This document shows positions 16,102 to 25,685 of a stretch of DNA of 39,612 nucleotides, piece after piece (position 1 is the stretch's first letter; each line of letters opens with the position of its first letter). The notes beneath the pieces were generated by a model that was given only the letters and a program-made list of their open reading frames with translations, searched no databases and was not told where the DNA came from. The stretch lies in the NCBI GenBank assembly GCA_028293325.1, contig JAQGPA010000156.1, positions 1 to 39,612 of the forward strand, read 5' to 3'. The position numbers and the translations under genes are program-made. The DNA comes from Pedosphaera sp. (GTDB taxonomy: Bacteria; Verrucomicrobiota; Verrucomicrobiia; Limisphaerales; Pedosphaeraceae).

Positions 16102-17784
16102 ATGTTGACGACGTTGCGCATCAAAAACCTTGCCTTGGTGGCGGATTTGACCCTGGACCTCCAGCCGGGTTACCAGGCCATTACCGGAGAGACGGGCGCG
16201 GGGAAGTCCATTATCATTGGGGCATTGAACCTCGTTTTGGGTGAGCGGGCCGACCGGACGCTGATTCGGAGTGGCAGCGACTCGTGTTCCGTTGAGGCAG
16301 TAATGGACGTATCCCGGCTGCGCACGCCGCTGAAATCGTTTCTGGAAGAGAACGGATTGGAACCGTGCGAGGAGAACCAATTGGTCCTGAAACGCACGTT
16401 CACGAGCGCCGGGACCAACCGCCAGTTCATCAACGGTTCGCCCACGACACTGGGCGTGCTGGCGAACCTGGGCGAGTGGCTGGTCGATATCCACGGTCCC
16501 CATGACCATCAGTCCCTGCTGCATGCCGCCAAACAACTGGCGATTCTGGATGCGTTCGGCAATTTGCAAGCGCGGCGGGAAGCGTTTGCGGAATTGGTCC
16601 GGCGCCGTGGTGTTCTGAAAGCGGAAAAAGCGGTGCTGATTGTCGATGAGAAGACGTATGCGCAACAACTGGACCTGCTGCGGTTTCAAATAAATGAAAT
16701 CACGACCGCGCGGTTGCAACCCGGTGAGGATGCGCAAGTGCAGCAGGAATACCAACGCAGCAGCAATGCGGCCAAACTGCTGGAACTAAGCCAGACGGCA
16801 CTCACGCTTTTGAGCGAAGAGGAAACTGCGCTGCTCACGCAGGCGGGGCTGCTGGGGCGCACGTTGCAGGAATTGCAGCGCATTGATCCCGGCGCGGAAG
16901 GGTTGGTGGCGCAACATGAACTGGCCGTCGCCAATTTGCGCGAGTTGCAAATTGAGCTCTCGCAATACGCCGATAAGGTCGATATTGATCCGGCGCGTTT
17001 GCAGGAACTGGAGGAGCGGCTGAATCTCATTCATTCCTTGAAGCGGAAATATGGCGCAACCGTGGAGGAGGTCATTGGTTTTTGGGAGAATGCCCGCCAG
17101 AAGCTCGAGCAACTCGAACAGCGCGATGAGGAGTTGAAGCGCATCAATACCGAGTTAAAGAAACTGGATAACGAACTTTGGCGCACCGGCCAGGAGCTCT
17201 CCGCCCAGCGGCGCAAAGTAATTCCTCAACTCAACAAAGCGGTGGTTAAACAGCTCAAAGACCTTGGCTTTGCGCAAAGCCATTTTGATGTCACGATGGT
17301 AACGGCCACGAAGGATTCGCCGGGCGCTCCGGCCCAGCCATTTTCCGCCAGCGGACTCGATACGATTGAGTTTCAATTTGCACCCAATGTGGGGGAGCCG
17401 GCCCGGCCGTTGCGCGCGATTGCCTCGTCCGGCGAAATGGCGCGGGTGATGTTGGCACTGAAAACGGTGCTGGCCCAGGTGGATGAGATTCCGGTGCTGG
17501 TCTTTGATGAAGTGGATGCCAATGTGGGAGGAGAGACGGCCGATGCAGTGGGGGAAAAGATGGAACAGATCGCGCGGCAGAGGCAGGTGTTGTGCATCAC
17601 CCATCTGGCACCCGTGGCGGCCCATGCCTCGGCGCATTATGTGGTGACCAAGCAAATCAAGGAAGGACGCACGATTTCCGAGATCACACTGCTGAATAAA
17701 AAAGATCGAGTCACCGAACTGGCCCGGATGTTGGGCGGCCAATCCGACGCCGCGCGCAAACATGCGGAAGAGTTGCTTAAGTAA
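16102..17784 (+). CDS. recN: DNA repair protein RecN
   Basis: 560-residue SMC-like ATPase for double-strand break repair. Walker A GETGAGKS (29-36) follows the classic N-terminus [18 protein letters not shown]. Long coiled-coil segments occupy about residues 160-370 (Glu/Gln/Leu/Arg-rich), and the C-terminal half holds the ABC signature region ([14 protein letters not shown]) and Walker [16 protein letters not shown] (about 468-482). The start was moved from the upstream TTG at 16081 to ATG 16102 because RecN proteins begin MLxxLRIxNxAL. Full length. No LexA box was recognised in the 63-bp upstream gap. Confidence 0.96.
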   Translation: MLTTLRIKNLALVADLTLDLQPGYQAITGETGAGKSIIIGALNLVLGERADRTLIRSGSDSCSVEAVMDVSRLRTPLKSFLEENGLEPCEENQLVLKRTFTSAGTNRQFINGSPTTLGVLANLGEWLVDIHGPHDHQSLLHAAKQLAILDAFGNLQARREAFAELVRRRGVLKAEKAVLIVDEKTYAQQLDLLRFQINEITTARLQPGEDAQVQQEYQRSSNAAKLLELSQTALTLLSEEETALLTQAGLLGRTLQELQRIDPGAEGLVAQHELAVANLRELQIELSQYADKVDIDPARLQELEERLNLIHSLKRKYGATVEEVIGFWENARQKLEQLEQRDEELKRINTELKKLDNELWRTGQELSAQRRKVIPQLNKAVVKQLKDLGFAQSHFDVTMVTATKDSPGAPAQPFSASGLDTIEFQFAPNVGEPARPLRAIASSGEMARVMLALKTVLAQVDEIPVLVFDEVDANVGGETADAVGEKMEQIARQRQVLCITHLAPVAAHASAHYVVTKQIKEGRTISEITLLNKKDRVTELARMLGGQSDAARKHAEELLK

Positions 17785-17815
17785 GAGGCAGTGATTTATT
17801 TGCGTGGGAGTGAAT

Positions 17816-18496
17816 TTAATTAAGGGGTACAAACTTCCCGGTTTCGCCATCAAACGCGGTCATTTTGTGGACTTTTAAGCCGGGGTATAATTTGTAAACG
17901 CCCGCTTTTTCCGCCTCGTCGGGAAAGTGGATGCTTAATTGGCTCGCGGAGGTGGCCCGGACGAAAGACTGGGAATCCTGGAGTCCGTTGAGCAACACGG
18001 GTAATAAAAGCTCGCGAGATGGCTGGGTGAAGAGCAGGCACTGGATGGCATCAATCCGAACCTCAGGGTCAGGGCTTTTCATAACATTCGCCAGGGCGGG
18101 AGCGGCGGATTGGGCGTTGGTGCCGAGAATGGCAAAGCCAATAAAGGCATAGTAATGCTCTAGTGTGACATTGGGCAGGGGATAACGGATGAAAGATTGG
18201 TGGCGCATCAGGGAAGCCAATCTGATTTTGAGCGGGGTATTCCGGACGCGAAGCATATTGAGCAAGGAGGGGATGGCGTCGTCACCCATGCCTTTAAGCG
18301 CCGCTTCGCACTCTTTTATTTTTGCATCACGACTTTCAATGCTGCCGGTAAAGGTTGCCACCTTGGGATAATCTTCAAGCCATTGGGTCAATGTGCGGCT
18401 CTGATAGCGCGGCTCCTTTGGCACGGCAACATAGAGGAATACCCAACCCAGCAGGATGAGGGTGACGATGATGCCAATGAGCCAGAAGCGTTTCAT
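17816..18496 (-). CDS. Membrane-anchored HEAT-repeat-like protein
   Basis: 226 residues. The N-terminal helix (IGIIVTLILLGWVFLYVAV, about 8-26) is a signal anchor; the remainder is probably periplasmic. From about residue 60 on, paired helices resemble HEAT repeats (AIPSLLNMLRVRNTPLKIRLASLM; SAAPALANVMKSPDPEVRIDAIQCLL; LLPVLLNGLQDSQSFVRATSASQL). Such proteins act as binding scaffolds; no partner is evident. Convergent with recN (31-nt gap) and 17 nt downstream of slyX on the same strand. Not assignable further. Confidence 0.75.
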   Translation of the reverse strand: MKRFWLIGIIVTLILLGWVFLYVAVPKEPRYQSRTLTQWLEDYPKVATFTGSIESRDAKIKECEAALKGMGDDAIPSLLNMLRVRNTPLKIRLASLMRHQSFIRYPLPNVTLEHYYAFIGFAILGTNAQSAAPALANVMKSPDPEVRIDAIQCLLFTQPSRELLLPVLLNGLQDSQSFVRATSASQLSIHFPDEAEKAGVYKLYPGLKVHKMTAFDGETGKFVPLN

Positions 18497-18513
18497 TTAA
18501 TTAGCGGCAAATA

Positions 18514-18726
18514 TTATTGATAATGGGGTGGCCGGACGTTGGTTGCTTTGATGCGATCCATTTCAATGGTTTCGACGGTTTGGGAGATGCGCTGCTGCAT
18601 GGTTTGCATTTTAGTGAGTTGGCGTCCCTGCGCGAGCACCACCTGATTGAGTTGATCGCAGAGGTGTTCGAGATGCGCCAGATTCGATTCGAGCTTTTCC
18701 AGACGTTCCGCCAGTTCTTGGTCCAT
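18514..18726 (-). CDS. slyX: SlyX family protein
   Basis: 70-residue coiled-coil protein, MDQELAERLEKLESNLAHLE through to the family-typical C-terminus NVRPPHYQ. SlyX proteins share a short heptad-repeat coil and a terminal PPHY; biochemical role unknown. ATG at 18726 chosen over the in-frame start at 18744 because it matches the family N-terminus. Located 17 nt upstream of the HEAT-like gene. Confidence 0.85.
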   Translation of the reverse strand: MDQELAERLEKLESNLAHLEHLCDQLNQVVLAQGRQLTKMQTMQQRISQTVETIEMDRIKATNVRPPHYQ

Positions 18727-18835
18727 GCCTGAACATAAACCCAAGTGGCGCGGGTGGGGAGTTAAAAACTGCCGGGAGTGGTGGTTGAATAATTGGCCTA
18801 GGCAGAAAGGCCAAGACAGTTTTTATTAGTGCGTG

Positions 18836-19477
18836 ATGGCGAGTAAAACAGAGAAGCAGATTTCCAGCTTGCTGGCCCGGCATGTGGACCAACTACGGGC
18901 GTGCCAGCTTTGCCCCGCGATGCATAAGCCTGTGGTTAGCGGCGGCGCAGTGGTCAGTCGGGTGATGCTGGTGGGACAGGCACCGGGTGACAAGGAACCG
19001 ATTATGGGCCGGCCATTCGCCTGGACGGCCGGAAAGACGCTGTTCCGCTGGTTTAACGAATCGGCCGGGATGAGCGAGGAAATGTTTCGTGCCTCCATTT
19101 ACATGGCGGCGGTCTGCCGTTGTTTTCCCGGCAAAAAACCAACTGGTGGCGATCGCGTGCCGGCACCGGACGAAATCCAGAGTTGCTCCGGCTGGCTGAA
19201 GCGTGAAATGGAGATTCTCAAGCCGGCGCTTGTGATTCCAGTGGGCAAGCTGGCGATTGAGCAATTCATCCCGCCACAAAAGCTTGATGTGCTCATCGGC
19301 CGACAACTGGAGGTGACGTATGCGGGGCATGCATTTGATTTGATTCCGTTACCGCATCCATCGGGGGCTTCGCCGTGGCATCGCATGGAGCCGGGGAAGA
19401 CTTTGTTAAAGCAGGCATTAAAACGAATTGTGGCGCATCCCGCGTTTGCAGAAATAAGGAGTTTGAAACCACGATGA
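18836..19477 (+). CDS. Uracil-DNA glycosylase family protein (family 4/5-like)
   Basis: 213 residues. Cysteines C23 and C26 (CQLCPAM), C94/C96 (CRCFPG) and C117 are spaced like the iron-sulfur ligands of family 4/5 uracil-DNA glycosylases. Motif 1 reads VGQAPGDKEP, where family 4 usually has GEAPG, followed by GRPFAWTAGKTL; motif 3 is PHPSGAS rather than HPA. It should remove uracil or another damaged base from DNA, but the changed motif residues leave the exact family open. Start at ATG 18836; GTG 18833 just before it is equally in frame. Its TGA overlaps the ATG of the EamA gene (ATGA), so translation is coupled. Confidence 0.85.
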   Translation: MASKTEKQISSLLARHVDQLRACQLCPAMHKPVVSGGAVVSRVMLVGQAPGDKEPIMGRPFAWTAGKTLFRWFNESAGMSEEMFRASIYMAAVCRCFPGKKPTGGDRVPAPDEIQSCSGWLKREMEILKPALVIPVGKLAIEQFIPPQKLDVLIGRQLEVTYAGHAFDLIPLPHPSGASPWHRMEPGKTLLKQALKRIVAHPAFAEIRSLKPR

Positions 19478-19893
19478 ACTGGCTATTTTGGGCGGTGCTC
19501 TCCGCGCTGTTCGCGGGTATGACGGCCATCCTCGCGAAAGTGGGGGTGGAGGGAGTGAACTCGAATCTTGCCACCGCCATCCGCACGAGCGTGGTGGTGG
19601 TGTTCACCTGGTTGCTGGCGATTCCGGCGTGGCGGGAGACGGGCGTGGGTGCGATCAGCCGGCGGACCTGGATGTTCCTGATTTTTTCAGGACTGGCCAC
19701 AGGGCTTTCGTGGATCTGTTATTTTCGAGCGTTGCAGTTGGGCAAGGCGTCGCAGGTGGCGCCGGTGGACAAGTTGAGCGTGGTGGTGGCGGTGGTACTG
19801 GCGGTGGTTTTTCTCGGGGAACGGTTAAACTGGCGAGAAGGCGTGGGGGTGGGCCTGATTGTGATTGGCGCGCTGGTGCTGGCGTTTAAGTAG
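19474..19893 (+). CDS. EamA-family (DMT) membrane protein, single domain
   Basis: 139 residues, about five hydrophobic helices, one EamA domain (LFWAVLSALFAGMTAILAKVGVEG at the start; LSVVVAVVLAVVFLGERLNW near the end). Most DMT transporters have two such domains; half-size members may dimerise. Substrate unknown. The ATG at 19474 overlaps the stop of the glycosylase gene, and the 3' end overlaps the convergent lnt gene by 8 bp. Confidence 0.88.
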   Translation: MNWLFWAVLSALFAGMTAILAKVGVEGVNSNLATAIRTSVVVVFTWLLAIPAWRETGVGAISRRTWMFLIFSGLATGLSWICYFRALQLGKASQVAPVDKLSVVVAVVLAVVFLGERLNWREGVGVGLIVIGALVLAFK

Positions 19894-21571
19894 GCGATTC
19901 CGGCACTGCGGATTTACGTGCGGTTGAGAGGCGCTTTTTGAGGAGAGCGAGCAAGGAGATGCCAACGCAGCTCCAGCCAAACAAATCTCCGTGCCGGTTA
20001 TAAAAGGTGGGAACGCGCTTTTCGCCCGGCAGGAGCAGGGGGATGCGTGCGATCATAACGCCAGGCCCGTAAATGCCATGCTCGCTGCTTTCAAATGTTT
20101 GTCTGATCCGGCCCGAAGAATCGATCCAGCAGGTAAGGCCATTGTTGGAGCAGCGGACGAGCGGCACGCCGTTCTCGACGGCGCGGAAAACGGCGCAGCC
20201 CGCGTGTTGCCGTTGCGCCGAGCCTTCACCAAACCAGCCGTTGTTTGTCAGGTTCACGAGAAAATCGGTGTCGTCAGAAACGTATTCGCGGACGAGATGG
20301 GGAAACACGTCCTCGAAGCAGATCAACACGGAAACCTTCGCCGACAAATCCGACAACGGGAAGGGGACCACGCGGTCGCCGGCCGTGAAGCCGCCGGTGA
20401 TGGGGGTGAAATATTTCAGGAAGGGGAGCCAGTGGATGAGGGGAATGTATTCGCCAAAAATGACCAGGTTGCGCTTTTTGTAGCGCTCGACCAGAGTGCC
20501 CCGCGGACTCACGAGAAAGCTGCTGTTGAAGTAATCGCTCTCGTTTGGATCGCTGGCACCGGGGTGGGGTTCGGCATCGTCGGAGCCAATGATTATCCAG
20601 ATCTTGTTTTGCAAGGCGAGCTGGGTGATGGCGTGGAAGATTTCTTCATCGTAGCGGACCATTTTCGGCACGGCGGCTTCCGGCCAGATGATGAGGTCGG
20701 GTTTGTTGGTCAGCGCGGTTTCAGTGAGGCTGATTAATTGTTTAAAGCGGACCGTTTCGCCGGACGGATCCCAGATGGTCGTTTGGGGAATGCTGGGTTG
20801 GATAAGTGCCACGCGCAATTCCGGGCGTGCGGGTTCGGGTTGCGAAACTTTGTGGAAACCGAGTCCGTACGCGACTGCGACCGCCGTCATGGGTAAAATG
20901 ATTTCGCCGACCCAAGCCGAGCGCATGGCCGGTTTGCGGATGATGGCCATGGCCGCGCCCAGCAGTGAGAGGGATGACCAGACCAGGAGGAAGGAAACGC
21001 CATACACGCCGGTGAAGGCAGCAATTTGGATGAGTGGAATAATATGAAATTGGGAGGCGCCCAAAAGATTCCAAGGGAAACCGCCCAACAATCGGGAAAT
21101 GGTCATTTCCAAAGCCACCCACAGCGCCGCACTGGTAAGGCTCCAAAGCATGCGTTGACTCCACGGGGCAGAGAGGAATTTATCGGCGATGCCGGTGGCA
21201 TTATCGGATGACTCGGCAACGGCCAGTCGGGTCGGGAACAATTTCCACGAGAGCCAGGTCCAGGTTGCGGGATAGAGCGCGAGAAATGCGCCCAAGGCAA
21301 CCCAGCCGAGCGCAGTTGCCCAGCGCCATTCCAACGGGACCGGAATCCGGAGCAGCCAGGAAAGTGAAGCGAGATAATGAGCCAAGCCCGCGACGTAACC
21401 GATGCGGAAAGCCTGTTTCAGTGGCTTGCCGATGGCAGTGAGCAGGATGAGGCCGGGCGCAATCCACGCCAACCCGGCAATGCTTGGGTTGGGAAAAGAA
21501 GCTGCGAGCAGCAGCCCGGCCAGCATTGCCCAGGGATAACGACTGCGGATGAAAGCCTGTAATCTTTTCAA
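19886..21571 (-). CDS. lnt: Apolipoprotein N-acyltransferase
   Basis: 561-residue inner-membrane enzyme performing the third step of lipoprotein maturation: transfer of a phospholipid sn-1 acyl chain to the N-terminal cysteine of apolipoprotein. Six to eight membrane helices lie in residues 12-240, and the periplasmic nitrilase domain covers about 250-520. The triad is E298 (IWPEAA), K366 (YKKRNLVIFGEYIP) and C418 (LICFEDVFP); the conserved loop acid E374 and the WNLLG motif are also there. A C-terminal helix closes the protein. This is the canonical copy; the operon at 9374-10795 holds a divergent paralogue. The gene overlaps the convergent EamA gene by 8 bp. Confidence 0.95.
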   Translation of the reverse strand: MKRLQAFIRSRYPWAMLAGLLLAASFPNPSIAGLAWIAPGLILLTAIGKPLKQAFRIGYVAGLAHYLASLSWLLRIPVPLEWRWATALGWVALGAFLALYPATWTWLSWKLFPTRLAVAESSDNATGIADKFLSAPWSQRMLWSLTSAALWVALEMTISRLLGGFPWNLLGASQFHIIPLIQIAAFTGVYGVSFLLVWSSLSLLGAAMAIIRKPAMRSAWVGEIILPMTAVAVAYGLGFHKVSQPEPARPELRVALIQPSIPQTTIWDPSGETVRFKQLISLTETALTNKPDLIIWPEAAVPKMVRYDEEIFHAITQLALQNKIWIIIGSDDAEPHPGASDPNESDYFNSSFLVSPRGTLVERYKKRNLVIFGEYIPLIHWLPFLKYFTPITGGFTAGDRVVPFPLSDLSAKVSVLICFEDVFPHLVREYVSDDTDFLVNLTNNGWFGEGSAQRQHAGCAVFRAVENGVPLVRCSNNGLTCWIDSSGRIRQTFESSEHGIYGPGVMIARIPLLLPGEKRVPTFYNRHGDLFGWSCVGISLLALLKKRLSTARKSAVPESPT

Positions 21572-21728
21572 CGCATGGAGCTTGCCCCAACTTATCCCAA
21601 ACGCAAGCGGCTACTGCGCGCAGGGTCTTAAACAAGCAGACCCATTGGCAATTGACACCTCTGGCGGTTTTGGAAAAGCTCGCGTGGTGTACGAGTATTT
21701 GAACCGCGTGAAAGCTCCCGTTGCCATC

Positions 21729-23285
21729 ATGAAGGATAGGCGTCCATGGCTGGTTTTTGCGCTGGTCTTCTGCTGGAAGATTGCGCTGTTTGTCATTTCC
21801 GCCCAACCCGTGCCAGCCAGCGACTCCTATTTTTACGATGGCGCGGTGGTGCATCATCTGCTGCATGGCGGGTATTATAATCCCTGCCTGGCGGCGGCAT
21901 TTCCCATTTCCAGCGCGCAGGTTTTCAGCGTTTATCCGCCATTTTACCAGGTGCCTCTGCTGGCCTGGATGTCGGTTTTTGGGGTGTCTGCCTTATCGGC
22001 CATGGCGCTGCATATCTTTCTCATTGGGATTTACATGGTGTTGCTGCTCGCGATTTTCCGGCGATTGCAAACACCGGGTTGGTGTGTGCAGTTGGCCGGA
22101 GCTTTTCTGTTGCTGATTACCTTTCACGATCGGCCGGACACTGTGGCTCACGTCATGGGGATGCTCGCCATTTATAGTTGGGTGCGGTCGCGACGCATTT
22201 TGTCCGAAGGATTGGCAGATAATCGAATCAGCCGGTGGAACTGGTTGACGGTTGTCTGTGTGGTGTTGACGATTGCCACCAGCCTGCAAATCGGGGGAGT
22301 TTATTTTCTATGGGTGTTCCTGGGGACGGCGCTGGCTTGTTATGCCGGCAAAGAGCGTTTTCCCATCGTACCCATGGCGGCAATGGCGGCGGCACCGATA
22401 GTGCTGGTGTTGATGGTTAAAACTTTTTTGCCGCTGCCATGGGAAGGATTTGTGGAACATGCCCGGCAGACGCCATTCATCACGGGTTTTCGCGCGCTGA
22501 GTTGGCAGGAAGTGTTGAAGGTGGTGCGGAGCGTGCCGGGCATTCTGCTGGTTACAATTTTACTTTGCTGGTCATGGTTTACGCGGCGTCGCGAATTGAT
22601 GGCAGCGATGGCCACGCGGCCGGGGATCATAATGCTGCCCGCGTTACTCGGGTCGTTGGGCGTGGTGGCGGCTTGTTTGACGATACTATCAGCCAACATT
22701 GTTGGGAACATCCCCATCTATCTCCAACCGCTGATCGTGGCTTGTTACCTGGCGCTCTTTGGTCCGCTCGTGGCCAGCAAGCTGCAGTCGCGTTTGCAGG
22801 TGGGATGTTTTGTGTTGATGGTACTGTTGGGCTCAGTGCGGGCCGTGGGGATGAGCACATGGGGAATCGTCTGCGCGCGGGACACGAGTTATGCATCGGT
22901 CATGCGACGGGTGGCGAAAGAATTGGAGAGTCATCCAACCGGGACAGAAGTGGTGATTTCCTCTCCATTTCTCTATGAGGCCGCTTTGCATCAGAACATC
23001 AAACCGATTCACTCCGATTGGTTGGTGCGGGTTTGGCGCGACCAGCAGCCAGATGATGCGCGGGCACTGGTGGCCCGGAAACCAGCGCAACTTATCCTCA
23101 GCCAGTTCGAGTATTACCGGCGCTACCAGGGGATTCTGGAGAAGGTAAAATCCGATCCGCAGCTCGGCAGCATGGAAATTGAGAACACCGCCAAAACGCC
23201 GTCGCCCGATTCCTTCAAATCGATCCAGAGAGTTCTACAAAATGTTTCCTGGGCGCCGGTGATCGTCAATCTAACCTGGAAGTAG
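21729..23285 (+). CDS. Multi-pass membrane protein, GT-C glycosyltransferase-like
   Basis: 518 residues with about ten hydrophobic helices. The first periplasmic loop after helix 1 carries acidic residues in DSYFYDGAVVHHLLHGG (about 28-45), the layout of GT-39/GT-C polyprenyl-sugar transferases, which use a loop-1 acidic motif. The C-terminal about 110 residues form a soluble domain (RVAKELESHPTGTEVVISSP). The start was set at ATG 21729; the same frame is open back to 21549, but those residues are antisense to lnt. Function is inferred from topology only. Confidence 0.75.
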   Translation: MKDRRPWLVFALVFCWKIALFVISAQPVPASDSYFYDGAVVHHLLHGGYYNPCLAAAFPISSAQVFSVYPPFYQVPLLAWMSVFGVSALSAMALHIFLIGIYMVLLLAIFRRLQTPGWCVQLAGAFLLLITFHDRPDTVAHVMGMLAIYSWVRSRRILSEGLADNRISRWNWLTVVCVVLTIATSLQIGGVYFLWVFLGTALACYAGKERFPIVPMAAMAAAPIVLVLMVKTFLPLPWEGFVEHARQTPFITGFRALSWQEVLKVVRSVPGILLVTILLCWSWFTRRRELMAAMATRPGIIMLPALLGSLGVVAACLTILSANIVGNIPIYLQPLIVACYLALFGPLVASKLQSRLQVGCFVLMVLLGSVRAVGMSTWGIVCARDTSYASVMRRVAKELESHPTGTEVVISSPFLYEAALHQNIKPIHSDWLVRVWRDQQPDDARALVARKPAQLILSQFEYYRRYQGILEKVKSDPQLGSMEIENTAKTPSPDSFKSIQRVLQNVSWAPVIVNLTWK

Positions 23286-23352
23286 ACGAACGCAGGCGAT
23301 TTGATTTTGCGTTGAACACCTTCTGGTCTTAACCTGCGCGTACGATTTAACT

Positions 23353-24417
23353 ATGGGAAAGAACGCTTTGAGCAAAGAAACTCCGATTCAACTCGGTTAC
23401 CGCATGCCCGCCGAATGGGAACCGCACGCCGCGACGTGGCTGACGTGGCCGCGTCCGGAGGGCATCAGCTTTCCGGACAAGTATGATACGGTGCCGCCGG
23501 TGTATGCGGAGTTGATCCGCCATCTGGTAGAAGTCGAAGAGGTGAACATCAATGTATGGAACGCGGAGATGGAAGCCTGGGTGAGGGGTTTGTTGCAAAA
23601 AAATAAGACGCCACTGGAGCGGGTTCGTTTTCATCATTTTCCGGCTTACGAACCGTGGTGTCGCGATCATGGGCCGATTTTTCTGTTGCGGGAACGGGGT
23701 GAAAAAAAAGAACGGGCCGTCGTGGACTGGGGTTACAATGCGTGGGGCAATAAATATCCGCCATTTGATTTGGATGATGCCATACCACAGCATGTGGCGC
23801 AACTGCGCCAATTGCCGCTGTTTTCGCCGGGCATCGTGATGGAAGGAGGATCGATTGAGGTGAATGGCCGCGGGACATTGCTGACGACTGAAGCTTGTTT
23901 GCTGAACCCGAACCGGAATCCGGAGCTGACCAAAACGGAGATTGAGCAGTACCTGAAGGATTATTTCGGGGTGACTCATATTGTCTGGCTGGGTGATGGA
24001 ATTGTGGGGGACGACACCGACGGGCACATTGATGATCTGACACGATTCGTGAATCCAACGACCGTGGTGACGGTGGTGGAGGAGAATCGGCAGGACGCGA
24101 ATTACGAATTGTTGCAGGAGAATTTGAAACGCCTGCGCTTGGCGCGGGATCAGGAGGGGAAACCGTTGCGGGTGGTGGAACTGCCGATGCCGGGCTTGAT
24201 TGAGCATGAAGGGCAGCGGTTGCCGGCGAGTTATGCGAATTTTTACATCGCCAATCAAATGGTGCTGGTGCCGACCTATCGTGATGTCAACGACGCGAAG
24301 GCGCTGGCGATTCTGCAAAAAGTTTTTCCGGAGCGCCGGGTCATTGGGGTGGATTCGACGGAGTTGATTTGGGGATTGGGCTCGTTCCATTGCATCAGCC
24401 AGCAGGAGCCGGTATGA
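23353..24417 (+). CDS. aguA: Agmatine deiminase family protein
   Basis: 354-residue guanidine-modifying enzyme (pentein fold), converting agmatine to N-carbamoylputrescine in polyamine synthesis. The N-terminal signature RMPAEWEPHAATWLTWP is present. Catalytic elements: D105 (WCRDHGP), the EGGSIE loop (164-169), H225 (DTDGHIDD) and the nucleophile C347 (GSFHCISQQ). The length is standard. The usual partner, N-carbamoylputrescine amidase, is not adjacent; a role as a more general peptidyl-arginine-deiminase-like enzyme cannot be excluded. thpR begins 36 nt downstream. Confidence 0.9.
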   Translation: MGKNALSKETPIQLGYRMPAEWEPHAATWLTWPRPEGISFPDKYDTVPPVYAELIRHLVEVEEVNINVWNAEMEAWVRGLLQKNKTPLERVRFHHFPAYEPWCRDHGPIFLLRERGEKKERAVVDWGYNAWGNKYPPFDLDDAIPQHVAQLRQLPLFSPGIVMEGGSIEVNGRGTLLTTEACLLNPNRNPELTKTEIEQYLKDYFGVTHIVWLGDGIVGDDTDGHIDDLTRFVNPTTVVTVVEENRQDANYELLQENLKRLRLARDQEGKPLRVVELPMPGLIEHEGQRLPASYANFYIANQMVLVPTYRDVNDAKALAILQKVFPERRVIGVDSTELIWGLGSFHCISQQEPV

Positions 24418-24453
24418 TATATCTGCATGATGAAGGCGGGAGCCGGAGAGGAA

Positions 24454-25032
24454 ATGGTTCGCCTGTTCATCGCGCTGCCGGTACCGGCGGCGGTGAAAGA
24501 TGAATTGAGGCAGGTGCAGGCGGAACTGAGCGAGCGAATGTCCGACGACAGCGTGCGTTGGACCACGCCGAAGCAAATGCATCTGACGCTCCGATTTCTG
24601 GGCGAGGTGGTCCGGAGCCAAGTCGAGGATTTGACGGGGGCGGTGCGGGAAGTTGGCAGGCAATTTCCGCCGCTCCATTTGCGCGCGCAGGGAGTTGGTT
24701 TCTTTCCGAACCCGCGTTTTCCGCGCGTGATTTGGGCCGGGGTGCATGACATTGAGGGGCAATTGCAATTGCTCCAGGCGGCGGTGAGCGAGGCCAGCGC
24801 CCGATTTACTGACGAGGAGGCGGAGAAAAATTTTACAGGACACCTGACGCTGGGCCGGGTCAGGAATCCGAAACCAACGCAGGCCGAGGCGCTGGCGGAA
24901 TGGGCGCGCGGCATAGGGGAACGAATTTTTGGCGAGTGGAGGGCGGATACAGTGGAGATCATGCGCAGTGAGCCCTCCGCGCACGGCAGTGAATATACAT
25001 CAATGGCATCGATTCGGCTGGTGGTGGAGTGA
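24454..25032 (+). CDS. thpR: RNA 2',3'-cyclic phosphodiesterase (ThpR/LigT)
   Basis: 192-residue 2H phosphoesterase. The two HxTx motifs are H43-L-T45 (MHLTLRFLG) and H130-L-T132 (GHLTLGRV). N-terminus VRLFIALPVPAAV is typical. The enzyme opens 2',3'-cyclic phosphates of RNA ends. The ATG at 24454 was preferred over 24427 because a strong purine-rich ribosome binding site (ggagaggaa) lies directly before it. Same orientation as aguA and frr. Confidence 0.92.
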   Translation: MVRLFIALPVPAAVKDELRQVQAELSERMSDDSVRWTTPKQMHLTLRFLGEVVRSQVEDLTGAVREVGRQFPPLHLRAQGVGFFPNPRFPRVIWAGVHDIEGQLQLLQAAVSEASARFTDEEAEKNFTGHLTLGRVRNPKPTQAEALAEWARGIGERIFGEWRADTVEIMRSEPSAHGSEYTSMASIRLVVE

Positions 25033-25098
25033 AGCCAACGGGTTGAGGCCGGTTTGCCACTATACAGTTGCATAGTAGTTTGATAGGCTTACTCCAAT

Positions 25099-25659
25099 AT
25101 GGCACTGGATGACATTTTACTGGAAGCGGAAGACAAGATGATCAAGACGGAGGAGGTGGTGCAGCATGAATTCAGCGGCGTGCGCACCGGCAAGGCTTCA
25201 CCCTCTCTGATTGAAAATATTTTGGTGGAAGTTTACGGCTCACAGATGCGCATTCGCGAGCTGGCAGGCATCACCACACCGGAAGCGCGCATGTTGCTGG
25301 TGCAGCCGTGGGACGCCGCGACGGTTCACCCGATTGAAAAGGCCATTCAGAAGAGCAACCTCGGCCTCAACCCGGTGGTGGATAAAAAATTTATCCGGAT
25401 TGTGCTGCCGGAATTAAGCCAGGAGCGGCGGCTGGAATTCATCAAGATCATCAAGAAAATGGCGGAGGATGGCCGCGTGGCGATTCGTCATGTGCGGCGT
25501 GACGCGTTGGAGCAGCTCAAAAAGGAAGAGAAATCCGGCGGCGTGACGGAAGACCAGGTGGAAGGTGCAGAAAAGGAAGTGCAGAAACTCACCGACCAAT
25601 ATATCGCCAAGATCGACACGCACGTGACCCACAAGGAAAAGGAAATTCTGACGGTCTGA
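25099..25659 (+). CDS. frr: Ribosome recycling factor
   Basis: 186 residues, standard length and sequence throughout: GVRTGKASPSLIENILVEVYG, the domain II hinge, LSQERRLEFIKIIKKMAEDGRVAIRHVRRDA and the C-terminal helix. With EF-G it splits post-termination 70S ribosomes. The commonly adjacent pyrH is not in this window. Convergent with the DivIC/FtsB-like gene (26-nt gap). Confidence 0.97.
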   Translation: MALDDILLEAEDKMIKTEEVVQHEFSGVRTGKASPSLIENILVEVYGSQMRIRELAGITTPEARMLLVQPWDAATVHPIEKAIQKSNLGLNPVVDKKFIRIVLPELSQERRLEFIKIIKKMAEDGRVAIRHVRRDALEQLKKEEKSGGVTEDQVEGAEKEVQKLTDQYIAKIDTHVTHKEKEILTV

Positions 25660-25685
25660 CGGGTGGCCAGGGCGGTTGGTGGGGA

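Noticed and set aside
16039..16755. Upstream extension of the metallo-beta-lactamase-fold gene on the minus strand
   Set aside because: It is antisense to the N-terminal part of recN and shares no family features; the family N-terminus starts at 16038.
21549..21728. N-terminal extension of the GT-C-like membrane protein
   Set aside because: The extension overlaps the 5' end of lnt on the other strand and reads as non-coding; ATG 21729 begins the first membrane helix.
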